From the NCBI RefSeq assembly GCF_003351405.1, contig NZ_CP031240.1, positions 1,612,001-1,676,000 on the forward strand: a DNA stretch of 64,000 bases, read 5' to 3'. Positions 19,792 to 29,416 of the stretch are shown one piece after another. The DNA comes from Haemophilus haemolyticus. Its GTDB lineage: Bacteria; Pseudomonadota; Gammaproteobacteria; Enterobacterales; Pasteurellaceae. Under the pieces are notes generated by a model. The model was not told the DNA's origin, did not search any database, and saw only the letters and a program-made list of their open reading frames with translations. Positions within the stretch are counted from its first letter, which is position 1. The number at the start of each line of letters is the position of its first letter. Both the position numbers and the translations under genes were made by a program.

Positions 19792-22700
19792 TTATAAACC
19801 AGTTAAATCCTCTGCAATTTCTTCAGCTTGTTTAATCACATAAGTTACCGCTTCTTCCTGTTTATCGGGTGGGTATTTGTAGCGTTGTAGGGCGCGTTTA
19901 ACGAGAATACGCATTTTTGCTCGCACCGCTTCTTTGTACTGCCAGTCGATTGTGACCGATTTTCTAAGTGTTTCCGTGATTTCTTTCGCCAGTTTAGAAA
20001 GCACTTCATCGCCCATCAAATCTTTTGCACTTTGATTTTGAGATAGGGCTTCATAGAAAGCAAGTTCTTCCTTGGTTAATCCTAACTTTTTCCCTAAAGC
20101 TAAACGTTCTTGGAAATCTTGGCTCATTTTAAAGAGTTCCTCCAAAATCTCTAATACGCCCAAATTATGGTTGTGGTATTGATTCAATGCTTCCTTCAAA
20201 CGCTGTTCAAAATCTTTTTGTAAGGTTAAGTTTGTGCCTGATTTAACTTTAATTTCACTTGCTAAATAACGTTCCATTGCCGTAACCCATAAATTTTTAG
20301 TTGGGCTATTTTTAACAGTTTGTAAAAATTCTTCGGAAAGCAAACTGATTTGTGGTTGTGGTTTTTCTAGCAGATCGAATAAATCAATCACGCCTTCAGA
20401 ATACACAGTTTGATTAACCAATTTTTTCAATAAAATCTGTCTTTCATTTGTGCCGGTGCCTTTTTGTTCACGTTTAGTTAAAATTGCCCGTACGGCATCA
20501 TAAAAGGCGATTTCTTGGTTATACGGCTCAACTTCAGCCAATGTGCCGCATAGCATATAGCCTTTTTTTACCAAACCCGCCGCTTTCAAAAAAGCTTTTT
20601 TGCGTGGTTCGGTTTCCTTTTTATTAAACCAATGTTGCTCGTGCGCTTTGCCATCAAAAGGCAATTGATCGAGACTTAAAATATGGTTGGCGGCAAAACG
20701 AATCGCCATCAGTAATTCATGTGCTTCGTCCTTCTCTAAGGCGGCTTGAACATCAAACGTTTTCCCTTCAACCAGCGTTGCAAACAGGCTGCGCACAAAC
20801 TCTAAATGCTCTTTCATTTTAAAGAACACATCAATCACGCTATCCGTCAGCTTGCCCTTGCCTTGTGAATTGGTGTATTGCCGGGTGGCTTTTTTGAGTT
20901 CGTCAGCAATGCCTACATAATCCACAATCAAGCCACCGTTTTCTCGGCTTTTATTGCGGAATACACGGTTTACTCGGGCAATAGCCTGCATCAGGTTGTG
21001 TCCTTGCATCGGCTTGTCGATATACATCGTATTACAGCAAGGAGCATCAAAGCCTGTCAGCCACATATCGCGCACAATCACCACCTTCAGCGGATCGTTC
21101 GGGTCTTTAAAGCGGCGTTCAAGCGTTTGTTTTTCTTGTTTACTGTAAACGTGTTTCTGCATTTCAGGCGCATCGGAAGCATAACCTGTCATGACAATTT
21201 TAATCGCCCCTTCGTTAATATTGTCCGAATGCCATTCTGGGCGCAGTTTGATGATTTCATTGTATAAATCCACGCAAATCTGACGACTGGAAACCACCAT
21301 CATCGCTTTGCTGTCGACGACTTCATTGCGTTTGGCGAAATGCTGCACAAAATCCGCGGCTAAATCAGCCAGGCGGGCTTGCGAACCCAGCAATTTTTCC
21401 TGCAAACGCAGGGCAGGGGATTGCTCCTCTTCCAGCAAATCATCAATTTCTTTGAATAGCTCATCGTGTTCTTTTTCGTTTAAGCGGATTTGGCGCGCTT
21501 CATACACAATCGGCACGGTTGCGCCATCTTCCACCGCATCTTGTAAATCATAAATCGACACATAACGCCCGAATACATCTTGCGTGTCCTTATCTTCTAG
21601 GCTAATCGGCGTACCGGTAAAACCGATAAACGAAGCATTAGGCAACGCATCGCGCAAATGGCGGGCGTAGCCTGCCTGAAATTTGCCTTTATGCAATTTT
21701 TGCGTAAAGCCATATTGACTGCGGTGAGCCTCATCGCTGATTACAATAATATTGCTGCGCTCATTTAAAACAGGGAAGCGGCTTTCTTCCTCATTTAGGG
21801 CGAATTTTTGAATCGTGGTAAAAAACACGCCGCCGACTTCATTTTGCGCGAGCAGTTGGCGCAGTTGATCGCGGTCTTCTACTTGTTGCGGTGTTTGTTT
21901 GATTAAATCTTTGCCTGAAGAAAAAGTTTGGAAAAGCTGACCGTCCAAATCGTTGCGGTCGGTGACCACCACAATTGTCGGATTTTTCAATTCAGGCTGC
22001 GCAAGCAGTTTGCCGGCATAAAACAACATGGAAATCGATTTACCCGAACCCTGCGTATGCCACATCACGCCAATGCGGCGGTCGCCTTTTTCCGAAGTCG
22101 CAAAAAGCGTGGAATCTACCGCTTCATTTACGCCGTAATATTGATGGTATGCCGCGATTTTTTTAATGGTTTTACCACTAGAGTCCCGCTCAAATAAGAC
22201 GAAATAGCGGATATAGTCCAATAAATCCTCAGGTTTCAGCAAGCCACTGAGCAGGCTTTGCAATTCATCATCAAAATATAAGCGCGCGCTTTGATTTTTT
22301 TCATCGACCACTTTCCACGGCGTAAAGCGTTGGAAATCTGCCGAAAGCGAGCCCAAACGCGCGGCAATGCCGTCTGAAATAATCAGGGTTTGGTTGTAAA
22401 CAAACAGCTCGGCAATCTCATCTTTATAGGTTTCAAACTGATTAAATGCCTGCAACAAATCCGCCGATTCACGCAACGGATTTTTTAGCTCAAATACCAC
22501 CAAGGGCAGGCCATTCACAAAGCCGATAATATCAGGAATCCGCTTGCCCCCTTTACGGCTACGGATTTCCAGCTGATTGACGGCAACAAAACGGTTGTTT
22601 TCCCAATGCTCAAAATCCACCAGGCGCGCCATCTCGATTTTTTGCTCGCCGTCAGCCTGATATTCCACCCGCACGCCATCACGCAACAGTTTATAAAACG

Positions 22701-22956
22701 CCTGATTACGCACCACCAAGTCGCCAATATCGCTTTTCGTTGCAGATTTGACCACAGAATCCACCGCACTTTCAGGCAGCTGCGGATTAAGCTTACGCAC
22801 TGCCTCACGCAGTTGCTCAACAAAGACTACGCCGCTCAAATCGCCACGGGCAAACTCGCCCTCATGAACAGGCAAGTCTTTACCGTAGCGATACTCCCAA
22901 CCGAGGGATTGCAGGCGTTGAAGGGTGAGTTGTTCGATGTCGTTTTCGTTGAGCAT
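19792..22956 (-). CDS. hsdR: Type I restriction enzyme, R (nuclease/translocase) subunit
   Basis: Cleaves unmethylated foreign DNA after ATP-driven translocation, in complex with HsdM and HsdS. The 1054 residues contain an N-terminal PD-(D/E)XK nuclease (IPDIIGFVNG then VFELKNP near residue 155), Walker A in HTQGSGKSISM near residue 303, SF2 motifs DEAHRSQYG and GFTGTP, and a C-terminal helical domain. Base composition is richer in GC than the neighbours, and a full 12-base Neisseria-type uptake sequence occurs inside the gene. It is the last gene of the locus, 193 bases after an extra ORF. Confidence 0.96.
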   Translation of the reverse strand: MLNENDIEQLTLQRLQSLGWEYRYGKDLPVHEGEFARGDLSGVVFVEQLREAVRKLNPQLPESAVDSVVKSATKSDIGDLVVRNQAFYKLLRDGVRVEYQADGEQKIEMARLVDFEHWENNRFVAVNQLEIRSRKGGKRIPDIIGFVNGLPLVVFELKNPLRESADLLQAFNQFETYKDEIAELFVYNQTLIISDGIAARLGSLSADFQRFTPWKVVDEKNQSARLYFDDELQSLLSGLLKPEDLLDYIRYFVLFERDSSGKTIKKIAAYHQYYGVNEAVDSTLFATSEKGDRRIGVMWHTQGSGKSISMLFYAGKLLAQPELKNPTIVVVTDRNDLDGQLFQTFSSGKDLIKQTPQQVEDRDQLRQLLAQNEVGGVFFTTIQKFALNEEESRFPVLNERSNIIVISDEAHRSQYGFTQKLHKGKFQAGYARHLRDALPNASFIGFTGTPISLEDKDTQDVFGRYVSIYDLQDAVEDGATVPIVYEARQIRLNEKEHDELFKEIDDLLEEEQSPALRLQEKLLGSQARLADLAADFVQHFAKRNEVVDSKAMMVVSSRQICVDLYNEIIKLRPEWHSDNINEGAIKIVMTGYASDAPEMQKHVYSKQEKQTLERRFKDPNDPLKVVIVRDMWLTGFDAPCCNTMYIDKPMQGHNLMQAIARVNRVFRNKSRENGGLIVDYVGIADELKKATRQYTNSQGKGKLTDSVIDVFFKMKEHLEFVRSLFATLVEGKTFDVQAALEKDEAHELLMAIRFAANHILSLDQLPFDGKAHEQHWFNKKETEPRKKAFLKAAGLVKKGYMLCGTLAEVEPYNQEIAFYDAVRAILTKREQKGTGTNERQILLKKLVNQTVYSEGVIDLFDLLEKPQPQISLLSEEFLQTVKNSPTKNLWVTAMERYLASEIKVKSGTNLTLQKDFEQRLKEALNQYHNHNLGVLEILEELFKMSQDFQERLALGKKLGLTKEELAFYEALSQNQSAKDLMGDEVLSKLAKEITETLRKSVTIDWQYKEAVRAKMRILVKRALQRYKYPPDKQEEAVTYVIKQAEEIAEDLTGL
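22367..22378. repeat. Neisseria-type DNA uptake sequence in hsdR
   Basis: ATGCCGTCTGAA, identical to the 12-base uptake sequence of pathogenic Neisseria and foreign to Haemophilus, whose signal is AAGTGCGGT. Confidence 0.85.
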
Positions 22957-23045
22957 GATAAGCTCCTTAGTGTATTGGTTTTAAATATCCCTTTTACAAA
23001 AGAGGAAAATAGTATCGGGCTTAATTTGGATTTATATATTTTTCA

Positions 23046-23078
23046 TTGGCAAATTTTTCTGTAAATTCGACCGCTTGC
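23046..23078 (-). repeat. Actinobacillus-type uptake-like sequence
   Basis: On the minus strand GCAAGCGGT (8 of 9 to the ACAAGCGGT core of the A. pleuropneumoniae-type signal) is followed by spaced ATTT and AAATTTG blocks in the arrangement of the extended signal. Confidence 0.4.
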
Positions 23079-23100
23079 AGTCAACAAACCTTCCAAATAA

Positions 23101-23134
23101 TCCCCCTCTTTAGCAAAGAGGGGATAGGGGAGAG
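23101..23134. repeat. Perfect inverted repeat between hsdR and the DUF3223-like gene
   Basis: CCCCTCTTT / AAAGAGGGG (23103-23111 with 23115-23123) with a three-base loop, followed by ATAGGGGAGA. This looks like a dispersed repeat or hairpin element and differs from the local terminators. It could reduce hsdR expression. Confidence 0.5.
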
Positions 23135-23149
23135 TTGGCCGAAGCGAAA

Positions 23150-23791
23150 TCAGCCTTTTAATTCATACTTCAAATCAAGAGAATCATAGAAATCTAAGAA
23201 TTCTTGATTTAGATTTGAGTATTCATCTTTGAATACTGGGGCATTATTTCCTTGGGTATCATCAGAAATAACATCACCTAATATTTCTGATAAATTCTTT
23301 TTAAGAATAAATTGGTCAACGATTTCTCCCCAAAAGGGATTCTGATGAATTAATTCATAATTATTTAGATCACCAATTAAATCCGATTCTTTGAATTTTT
23401 GTCTTTTTATTTCCCGTTTCTTAGGTATTAAAATATAAGAACAAGCTTGAGAAAATTTCGCTTTTTCAGAAGGTGGATTAAATTTGTTTGTAGAAAAATC
23501 ATCAGCTACTCCATTAGATTCAATATAAATGCAAGGTGTAGAGTAATTAGGTGATTTTTGAACAAAGAATTTACAGTTATCAATATCATGTGTTGATAGG
23601 ATTCTTTCTACATCAGGATAAAAATCTTCTAAAAAATCCTTTAAATCTGCAACATATTCAAGATTATTAATATAGCATTTTTCATCAGAAATATGGGAAT
23701 TTCTAATTTCTTTCATTCGCTGAAGAAATGCAGTTTTAGTTGGATATATAACGTTACGCCTTTTTAAGTAGCAAGGTTTACCTCTAGCCAT
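23150..23791 (-). CDS. DUF3223/DCL-like protein embedded in the hsd locus
   Basis: 213 residues from ATG 23791; a GTG at 23806 and an ATG at 23800 are alternative starts overlapping hsdS. Residues 20-130 resemble the DCL/DUF3223 fold: FLQRMKEIRNS, a LKDFLEDFYPDVERIL helix, then PCIYIESNGVADDFSTNKF, matching the family's F-x-I-x-DG-x-DFS-x-K pattern. The remaining part is unrecognised. The GGGGATG leader and two-base gap after the hsdS stop imply co-transcription with hsdMS. It is not a normal subunit of type I systems. The family assignment is tentative. Confidence 0.5.
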   Translation of the reverse strand: MARGKPCYLKRRNVIYPTKTAFLQRMKEIRNSHISDEKCYINNLEYVADLKDFLEDFYPDVERILSTHDIDNCKFFVQKSPNYSTPCIYIESNGVADDFSTNKFNPPSEKAKFSQACSYILIPKKREIKRQKFKESDLIGDLNNYELIHQNPFWGEIVDQFILKKNLSEILGDVISDDTQGNNAPVFKDEYSNLNQEFLDFYDSLDLKYELKG

Positions 23792-23792
23792 T

Positions 23793-25037
23793 TTAAACAT
23801 CCCCACTTAATAATTTAGGTAATAATAAATCTCTAATTTTAGCTAAACTAGAATTCTCTCTATCGTTAATGAAAATTTTTGAGAAACTCTCTTTTACATA
23901 TTTTCCAAATAGTGCTGTTAATTCTTTTGGTGGAACAATAATTTCCTTAATTAAAAAATCAGGGAAATGTCCTTTGTACTCTACAAACCCTTGCTTTCCT
24001 AGTGTGGCAAGATAAACCCAGAATACATCGCATTCTTTTCCTTTAAAAGCAAATACATTTTGAATAGCACTAAAATCGTAAGAAATTAAACGCATATAGC
24101 AAGTGTGGTTGGCAAATACAATAATTGGATCTTCAATGCTTGCTTTTACGCCTGGTTCATCATTGTGATAACCAATAACGCCCGATCTTCCTTGATCCAA
24201 AATAGGTACCAAACCTTCGGAAAATGCAGTTTTTGAGCTGTATTTTTTACCCACAGGGATTTTTTTGATAACTTCCTCAATCCGCTTAACCTCCCACCCC
24301 TTCGGCACTTTCCCCCCATCAACTTCCACCATCTCACACGGAAACGCTTTGGCGGTTTCGGCTAGTTCGGCGTAGCGGTCAGGCTGTGTTTGTGAAAGTG
24401 CGGTCAGTTCTTCGGGTGTTTTTCCGCTGATAGCCTGCATGGCTGCCAGCTCCGCTTGTTCAAGGCTAAGGCCGTCTGAAAGGGCTTGGACTTTAGCACG
24501 TACGGGATCGAAATCGACAAACCAGCTTTTAAACAGGGCTTGGGCGATTTGTTCCAAGGTTTGGTTGATTTGGGTGTTGAGTTGTATTTTATTTTCAAGA
24601 TCTTTCAATTGTTTATTAATAAATTTTCTTTTTTCATATGTAGGAAAATCTATCTCTATTTTTTCTAATACACCTTTACTTAATTTAGGTTGAACCGCAC
24701 CAGTTAAAAATGGTAATAAATTAAACTGAGAAAAGTAAAATTTAAGATAATCAATTGTTTCATCATCTTTGCCTTCTACAATATGAGCATGATTATTTAC
24801 CCAGAATTTTCCTTCTGCAATAAAAGCTATTGGTGTCTTTCTTGTTTTTAGATTCTCACCATCTTCTGAAATTAATAAATATCTACCATCAAAAATGAAT
24901 TCATCAATATAGTCAACAATATCAGAAGCACCATAATAAGGATAAACCCCTTTTTTATTTTCTCTTTCTTTAGAACTTAGAGGTTTTCTTCTTTTATTTA
25001 GAAATTCAATAACAGTACCGAGTGCTACTTTAGTCAT
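23793..25037 (-). CDS. hsdS: Type I restriction enzyme, S (specificity) subunit
   Basis: Recognises the bipartite target DNA. The 414 residues have two target-recognition domains (about 1-150 and 245-385). The first ends in the conserved helix INQTLEQIAQALFKSWFVDF and the second in SSLAKIRDLLLPKLLSGDV. The first and second domains are AT-rich, but the central conserved region is GC-richer and contains a Neisseria-type uptake sequence, so the gene looks assembled from several sources. It overlaps hsdM by 8 bases. Confidence 0.94.
   Translation of the reverse strand: MTKVALGTVIEFLNKRRKPLSSKERENKKGVYPYYGASDIVDYIDEFIFDGRYLLISEDGENLKTRKTPIAFIAEGKFWVNNHAHIVEGKDDETIDYLKFYFSQFNLLPFLTGAVQPKLSKGVLEKIEIDFPTYEKRKFINKQLKDLENKIQLNTQINQTLEQIAQALFKSWFVDFDPVRAKVQALSDGLSLEQAELAAMQAISGKTPEELTALSQTQPDRYAELAETAKAFPCEMVEVDGGKVPKGWEVKRIEEVIKKIPVGKKYSSKTAFSEGLVPILDQGRSGVIGYHNDEPGVKASIEDPIIVFANHTCYMRLISYDFSAIQNVFAFKGKECDVFWVYLATLGKQGFVEYKGHFPDFLIKEIIVPPKELTALFGKYVKESFSKIFINDRENSSLAKIRDLLLPKLLSGDV
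24469..24480. repeat. Neisseria-type DNA uptake sequence in hsdS
   Basis: AGGCCGTCTGAA contains the full 10-base GCCGTCTGAA core in the AG-variant used by some Neisseriaceae. A near match, GCCGTCTGAT, lies in hsdM at 25279-25288. Confidence 0.8.
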
Positions 25038-26778
25038 TGTCTATCTCCATATTAAATCCCAATCCCCCTAAATTCTTCTTAATCTCCGCTTCTAATTCCG
25101 CACTTTTCGCAAATTGTTCCTTCAAAAGCGCGGTCAGATTTTGCATTTTTTCTGCAAATGGTACGCCGTCGTCTTCTTGTTCTGCGGTGCCGACGTAGCG
25201 TCCCGGTGTGAGGACGAAGTCGTAGCCCGCAATGTCTTCTAAAGTCGCGGATTTACAGAAAGCGGCTTGGTCTTCATAGCCGTCTGATGTTTGCCAAGCG
25301 TGGAGGGTGTCGGCAATTTTTGCGATGTCGTCAGCGGTGAAATCGCGCAATACGCGGTCTTTCATATAGCCGATTTGGCGGGCGTCGATAAACAATACTT
25401 CGCCTTTGCGCTTTTTGTTGCGGTTTAAAAACCAAATGCAGGCGGGGATTTGGGTATTGGTGAAGAGCTGGCCGGGCAGGGCAACCATACATTCGACCAA
25501 GTCGGCATTGATGATGGCTTTGCGGATTTCGCCTTCATTGTTGGTTTGGCTGCTCATGGAGCCGTTGGCCAGCAACAATGCCATTTTGCCGTTGGGCGAG
25601 AGGTGGTAAATCATGTGTTGCAGCCAAGCGAAGTTGGCGTTGCCTTTGGGCGGCGTGCCGTATGCCCAACGTGGGTCATCGGCAAGGGATTCGCTCCACC
25701 AATCGCTGATGTTGAATGGCGGGTTTGCCATGATGAAATCCATCTTTTTGTCGATGTGTTGCGGCTGCGTGAAGCTGTCGGCGTTGTGTTTGCCGAAGTC
25801 GTAATCAATGCCGCGGATGGCCATGTTCATGGCGGCGAGTTTCCAGGTGGTGGGGTTGAATTCTTGCCCGTAGATGGAAACGTTGTTGATGTTGCCTTGA
25901 TGGGCGGTGATAAAGCGTTCGGTTTGCACGAAAAAGCCGCCGCTGCCCATAGCCGGGTCATACACGCGGCCGGAGTATGGCTCGAGCATTTCGACAATCA
26001 GGGAAACGATGGATTTGGGCGTGAAATATTGTCCGCCGCGTTTGCCTTCGGCTTGGGCAAAGCGACCGAGGAAGTATTCGTAAACGTGACCGAGAATGTC
26101 TTTTGCGCCTAAATGTACGGGCTCGCCATTGTAAGTTGGACGGGTAAAGTTGGTATCGGAGAAGAGGATAATCAGCCCGCGCAGGGTGTCTTCGTTTACC
26201 GCATAACCGCTGATGCGTTGGAGTACGCCTTTGAGTTTTTCGTTGTCTTTTTCAATGGCATCGAAGGCATCGTCAATGAGTTTGGCCACGCCAGAAAATT
26301 TCCCACCCCAAGGCAATTCTGCCCCAGTGTTGAGAATAGAGACTTCTTGTAAGGCTTGCCAACGAGCAGAAACTGGCACCCAAAATACGTTATCCGCGGT
26401 GTAATAATCACGGTTTTCTAGTTCTGTGGTTAAAGCTTCTTGATATTCTTCTTCAGTATCAAAAAAAGTGCGGTCAAGATAGAGGGGATTTTCAGGTGTG
26501 GAGAGTTCCGCCTGAATTTTTTCCTGTTGATGGGTGAAACTATCAGAAATGTATTTTAAGAAGATTAGACCAAGAACGATATGTTTATAGTTCGCGGCAT
26601 CAAGTTGTTGGCGGAGCTTATCGGCAGATGCCCAAAGTTTTTCATCTAATTCATTTAAAAATGCTTGTTGTAATGCGTGATTTTCATCGACAATCTTGGT
26701 CGTCTCGTCTCGTCTCGTCTCGCTTGCATAAATTATGCCCTCTGTAAAGTGATTTTTATCGGAAGTTTGAATATTCAA
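25030..26778 (-). CDS. hsdM: Type I restriction enzyme, M (methyltransferase) subunit, phase-variable
   Basis: Adenine-N6 methyltransferase. The SAM-binding motif YDPAMGSGGFF and the catalytic ANPPF motif are present, with an N-terminal helical domain starting near AFLNELDEKLW. The frame is open back to TTG 26778 (582 residues), but no SD precedes that codon. The only ATG with a good SD (AGAGGG, then ATG at 26729) lies in another frame and stops after 24 codons. Four GACGA repeats lie just after it; three (or six) would join the ATG to hsdM. As sequenced, hsdM should be off or weakly expressed. Confidence 0.92.
   Translation of the reverse strand: MNIQTSDKNHFTEGIIYASETRRDETTKIVDENHALQQAFLNELDEKLWASADKLRQQLDAANYKHIVLGLIFLKYISDSFTHQQEKIQAELSTPENPLYLDRTFFDTEEEYQEALTTELENRDYYTADNVFWVPVSARWQALQEVSILNTGAELPWGGKFSGVAKLIDDAFDAIEKDNEKLKGVLQRISGYAVNEDTLRGLIILFSDTNFTRPTYNGEPVHLGAKDILGHVYEYFLGRFAQAEGKRGGQYFTPKSIVSLIVEMLEPYSGRVYDPAMGSGGFFVQTERFITAHQGNINNVSIYGQEFNPTTWKLAAMNMAIRGIDYDFGKHNADSFTQPQHIDKKMDFIMANPPFNISDWWSESLADDPRWAYGTPPKGNANFAWLQHMIYHLSPNGKMALLLANGSMSSQTNNEGEIRKAIINADLVECMVALPGQLFTNTQIPACIWFLNRNKKRKGEVLFIDARQIGYMKDRVLRDFTADDIAKIADTLHAWQTSDGYEDQAAFCKSATLEDIAGYDFVLTPGRYVGTAEQEDDGVPFAEKMQNLTALLKEQFAKSAELEAEIKKNLGGLGFNMEIDND
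26700..26722 (-). repeat. Phase-variation repeat (GACGA)4 in hsdM
   Basis: Plus-strand TCGTC repeated four times at 26700-26719 plus a partial unit, which is GACGA in the hsdM sense. Pentanucleotide GACGA repeats in hsdM are a known H. influenzae phase-variation device. Each unit gained or lost shifts the frame. Confidence 0.92.
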
Positions 26779-26893
26779 ACAAATTATCAGGTGTCATTTT
26801 ATCGAAAAACGGTATTAGATTGAAAGGGATTTTTGCGTGCTAAATTCAATGATTTCCAGTAGAATGGGGCGCTTTTATAAATAAGGAATAACT

Positions 26894-27280
26894 ATGGCAA
26901 GAGAATTTAAACGTAGCGATCGCGTCGCTCAAGAAATACAAAAAGAAATAGCAGTCATTTTACAACGCGAAGTGAAAGATCCCCGTATTGGGATGGTGAC
27001 CGTTTCTGATGTGGAAGTGTCGAGTGATTTATCTTACGCAAAAATCTTCGTGACTTTTTTATTTGATCACGATGAAACGGCAATTGAGCAAGGCATGAAA
27101 GGCTTAGAAAAAGCATCGCCTTATATTCGTTCATTACTAGGCAAAGCGATGCGTTTACGTATTGTGCCAGAGATTCGCTTTATTTACGATCAATCCTTAG
27201 TGGAAGGGATGCGTATGTCAAATCTTGTGACAAATGTTGTGCGTGAAGATGAGAAAAAACACGTTGAGGAAAGCAACTAA
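26894..27280 (+). CDS. rbfA: Ribosome-binding factor A
   Basis: Late-acting 30S maturation factor with a single KH domain; 128 residues. The motifs [23 protein letters not shown] and [12 protein letters not shown] are typical. AAGGAATA precedes the ATG. It overlaps truB by one base. In most relatives rbfA directly follows infB, so the hsd locus has been inserted between them. Confidence 0.96.
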   Translation: MAREFKRSDRVAQEIQKEIAVILQREVKDPRIGMVTVSDVEVSSDLSYAKIFVTFLFDHDETAIEQGMKGLEKASPYIRSLLGKAMRLRIVPEIRFIYDQSLVEGMRMSNLVTNVVREDEKKHVEESN

Positions 27281-28200
27281 TGTCTAGACCTCGTAAACGC
27301 TGGCGTGATGTTGATGGTGTGTTTTTGTTGGATAAGCCACAAGGCATGTCATCAAATGACATCATGCAAAAGGTAAAGCGTTTATTTCAAGCGAACAAAG
27401 CCGGGCATACTGGCGCGCTCGATCCTTTGGCAACGGGAATGTTGCCGATTTGCTTGGGTGAAGTAACTAAGTTTTCACAATTTTTGCTTGATGCAGATAA
27501 GCGTTATCTTGTTACGGCAAAATTAGGCGAACGTACCGATACTTCCGATGCGGAAGGGCAAGTAGTGGAAACTCGTGAAGTTCATGTTGAAACTCAGCAA
27601 ATTTTGACCGCTCTTGAACAATTTCGTGGTGATATTTTGCAAGTGCCGACAATGTTTTCTGCACTAAAACATAATGGTAAACCGCTTTATGAATATGCCC
27701 GACAAGGTATTACGGTTGAGCGTGAGGCGCGTCCAATTACGATTTTTGAACTTAATTTTATTGAATATAACGCTCCTTATTTAACCTTAGAAGTACATTG
27801 TTCAAAAGGCACTTATATTCGCACCTTAGTAGATGATTTGGGTGAAGTGCTAGGTTGTGGCGCGCATGTGACAATGTTACGCCGTACAGCTGTAGCGGAT
27901 TACCCCGTAGCAGAAATGATGCCAATCGATGAGTTACAACTACTTGCTGAAAGTTTTCCATTAAGTGAATTGGATCGTCTATTATTGCCAACCGATACTG
28001 CAGTAAGTAAATTGCCCGCTTTGCATTTAGATGTAGAGCAGAGTAAAGCCATTGGTTTTGGTCAGCGAGTGAAATTTGCTAATGACCTGCAATTAAGCGG
28101 TCAAGTGCGGTTATTTTCAGCGGAGAATTTATTCTTAGGCGTGGCATTGATCGATGGGAATATTATTCGTCCACAAAGGTTAATCACGCAATCCGCATAA
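27280..28200 (+). CDS. truB: tRNA pseudouridine(55) synthase
   Basis: Forms pseudouridine 55 in the T-loop of all tRNAs. The 306 residues include the catalytic motif [14 protein letters not shown] and [14 protein letters not shown], with a C-terminal PUA-like domain. The start overlaps the rbfA stop (TAATG). Confidence 0.97.
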   Translation: MSRPRKRWRDVDGVFLLDKPQGMSSNDIMQKVKRLFQANKAGHTGALDPLATGMLPICLGEVTKFSQFLLDADKRYLVTAKLGERTDTSDAEGQVVETREVHVETQQILTALEQFRGDILQVPTMFSALKHNGKPLYEYARQGITVEREARPITIFELNFIEYNAPYLTLEVHCSKGTYIRTLVDDLGEVLGCGAHVTMLRRTAVADYPVAEMMPIDELQLLAESFPLSELDRLLLPTDTAVSKLPALHLDVEQSKAIGFGQRVKFANDLQLSGQVRLFSAENLFLGVALIDGNIIRPQRLITQSA

Positions 28201-28289
28201 CTTAATTGCCTTTCCTATAAAATTCTAGTAATCTCATCTGTAATTAATTTTTTACAATATATGTAAACTAAATTTTGCAGGTGAGTTTT

Positions 28290-29414
28290 ATGGAAGCCCT
28301 TAAGGATTTACGTTCTGAAATTGATTCGCTTGATCGCGAATTTATCCAACTTTTTGCTAAACGTCTTGAGTTAGTTTCTCAAGTCGGTAAAGTTAAACAT
28401 CAACATGGATTACCTATTTATGCGCCAGAGCGTGAAATAGCAATGCTCCAAGCGCGTCGTTTAGAGGCTGAAAAAGCAGGCATTTCAGCAGATCTGATTG
28501 AAGATGTCCTACGCCGTTTTATGCGCGAATCCTATGCCAATGAAAATCAATTTGGCTTTAAAACCATCAATTCTGATATTCACAAAATTGTTATTGTGGG
28601 TGGCTATGGTAAATTAGGTGGCTTATTTGCTCGCTATTTACGTGCATCTGGCTATCCAATTTCTATCTTAGATCGAGAAGATTGGGCGGTGGCTGAAAGT
28701 ATTTTAGCGGATGCTGATGTCGTGCTCGTTTCTGTTCCTATTAATCTCACCTTAGAAACAATTGAACGCTTAAAACCTTATTTAACGGAAAACATGCTAC
28801 TTGCAGATTTAACCTCTGTTAAGCGTGAACCGCTAGCTAAAATGCTTGAAATCCATTCTGGTGCTGTTTTAGGTTTACATCCAATGTTTGGGCCAGATAT
28901 TGCAAGTATGGCAAAACAAGTGGTTGTGCGTTGTGATGGCCGTTTTCCTGAACGTTACGAATGGTTACTTGAGCAAATTCAAATTTGGGGCGCAAAGGTT
29001 TATCAAACCGATGCCTCAGAACACGATCACAATATGACTTATATACAAGCCTTGCGCCATTTTTCAACTTTCGCAAATGGTTTACATCTTTCCAAACAGC
29101 CCGTTAATCTTGCTAATTTATTGTCGCTTTCTTCCCCTATTTATCGCTTAGAACTTGCGATGATCGGTCGTTTATTTGCGCAAGATGCAGAGCTTTACGC
29201 AGATATTATTATGGATAAGCCAGAAAATTTAGCGGTAATTGAAACACTAAAACAAACTTACGAAGAAGCCTTATCTTTCTTTGAAAATAATGATCGTCAA
29301 GGTTTTATTGATGCTTTCCATAAGGTGCGTGACTGGTTCGGCGATTATTCAGAACAATTCTTAAAAGAAAGCCGTCAGCTATTGCAACAGGCAAATGATT
29401 TGAAACAAGTGTAG
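28290..29414 (+). CDS. tyrA: Chorismate mutase / prephenate dehydrogenase (T-protein)
   Basis: Bifunctional enzyme of tyrosine synthesis. Residues 1-90 are the AroQ chorismate mutase ([20 protein letters not shown]). From about 100 comes the NAD-binding dehydrogenase, with [16 protein letters not shown] and LHPMFGPD. 374 residues from ATG 28290, preceded by AGGTGA; GTG 28281 (377 residues) is an in-frame alternative. It stands alone between truB and an uptake-signal terminator. Confidence 0.96.
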   Translation: MEALKDLRSEIDSLDREFIQLFAKRLELVSQVGKVKHQHGLPIYAPEREIAMLQARRLEAEKAGISADLIEDVLRRFMRESYANENQFGFKTINSDIHKIVIVGGYGKLGGLFARYLRASGYPISILDREDWAVAESILADADVVLVSVPINLTLETIERLKPYLTENMLLADLTSVKREPLAKMLEIHSGAVLGLHPMFGPDIASMAKQVVVRCDGRFPERYEWLLEQIQIWGAKVYQTDASEHDHNMTYIQALRHFSTFANGLHLSKQPVNLANLLSLSSPIYRLELAMIGRLFAQDAELYADIIMDKPENLAVIETLKQTYEEALSFFENNDRQGFIDAFHKVRDWFGDYSEQFLKESRQLLQQANDLKQV

Positions 29415-29416
29415 GG

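Noticed and set aside
25450..26112. Long plus-strand frame opposite hsdM (220 codons)
   Set aside because: It is antisense to a well-supported methyltransferase and its composition reflects the GC-rich hsdM codons; no SD or family motifs.
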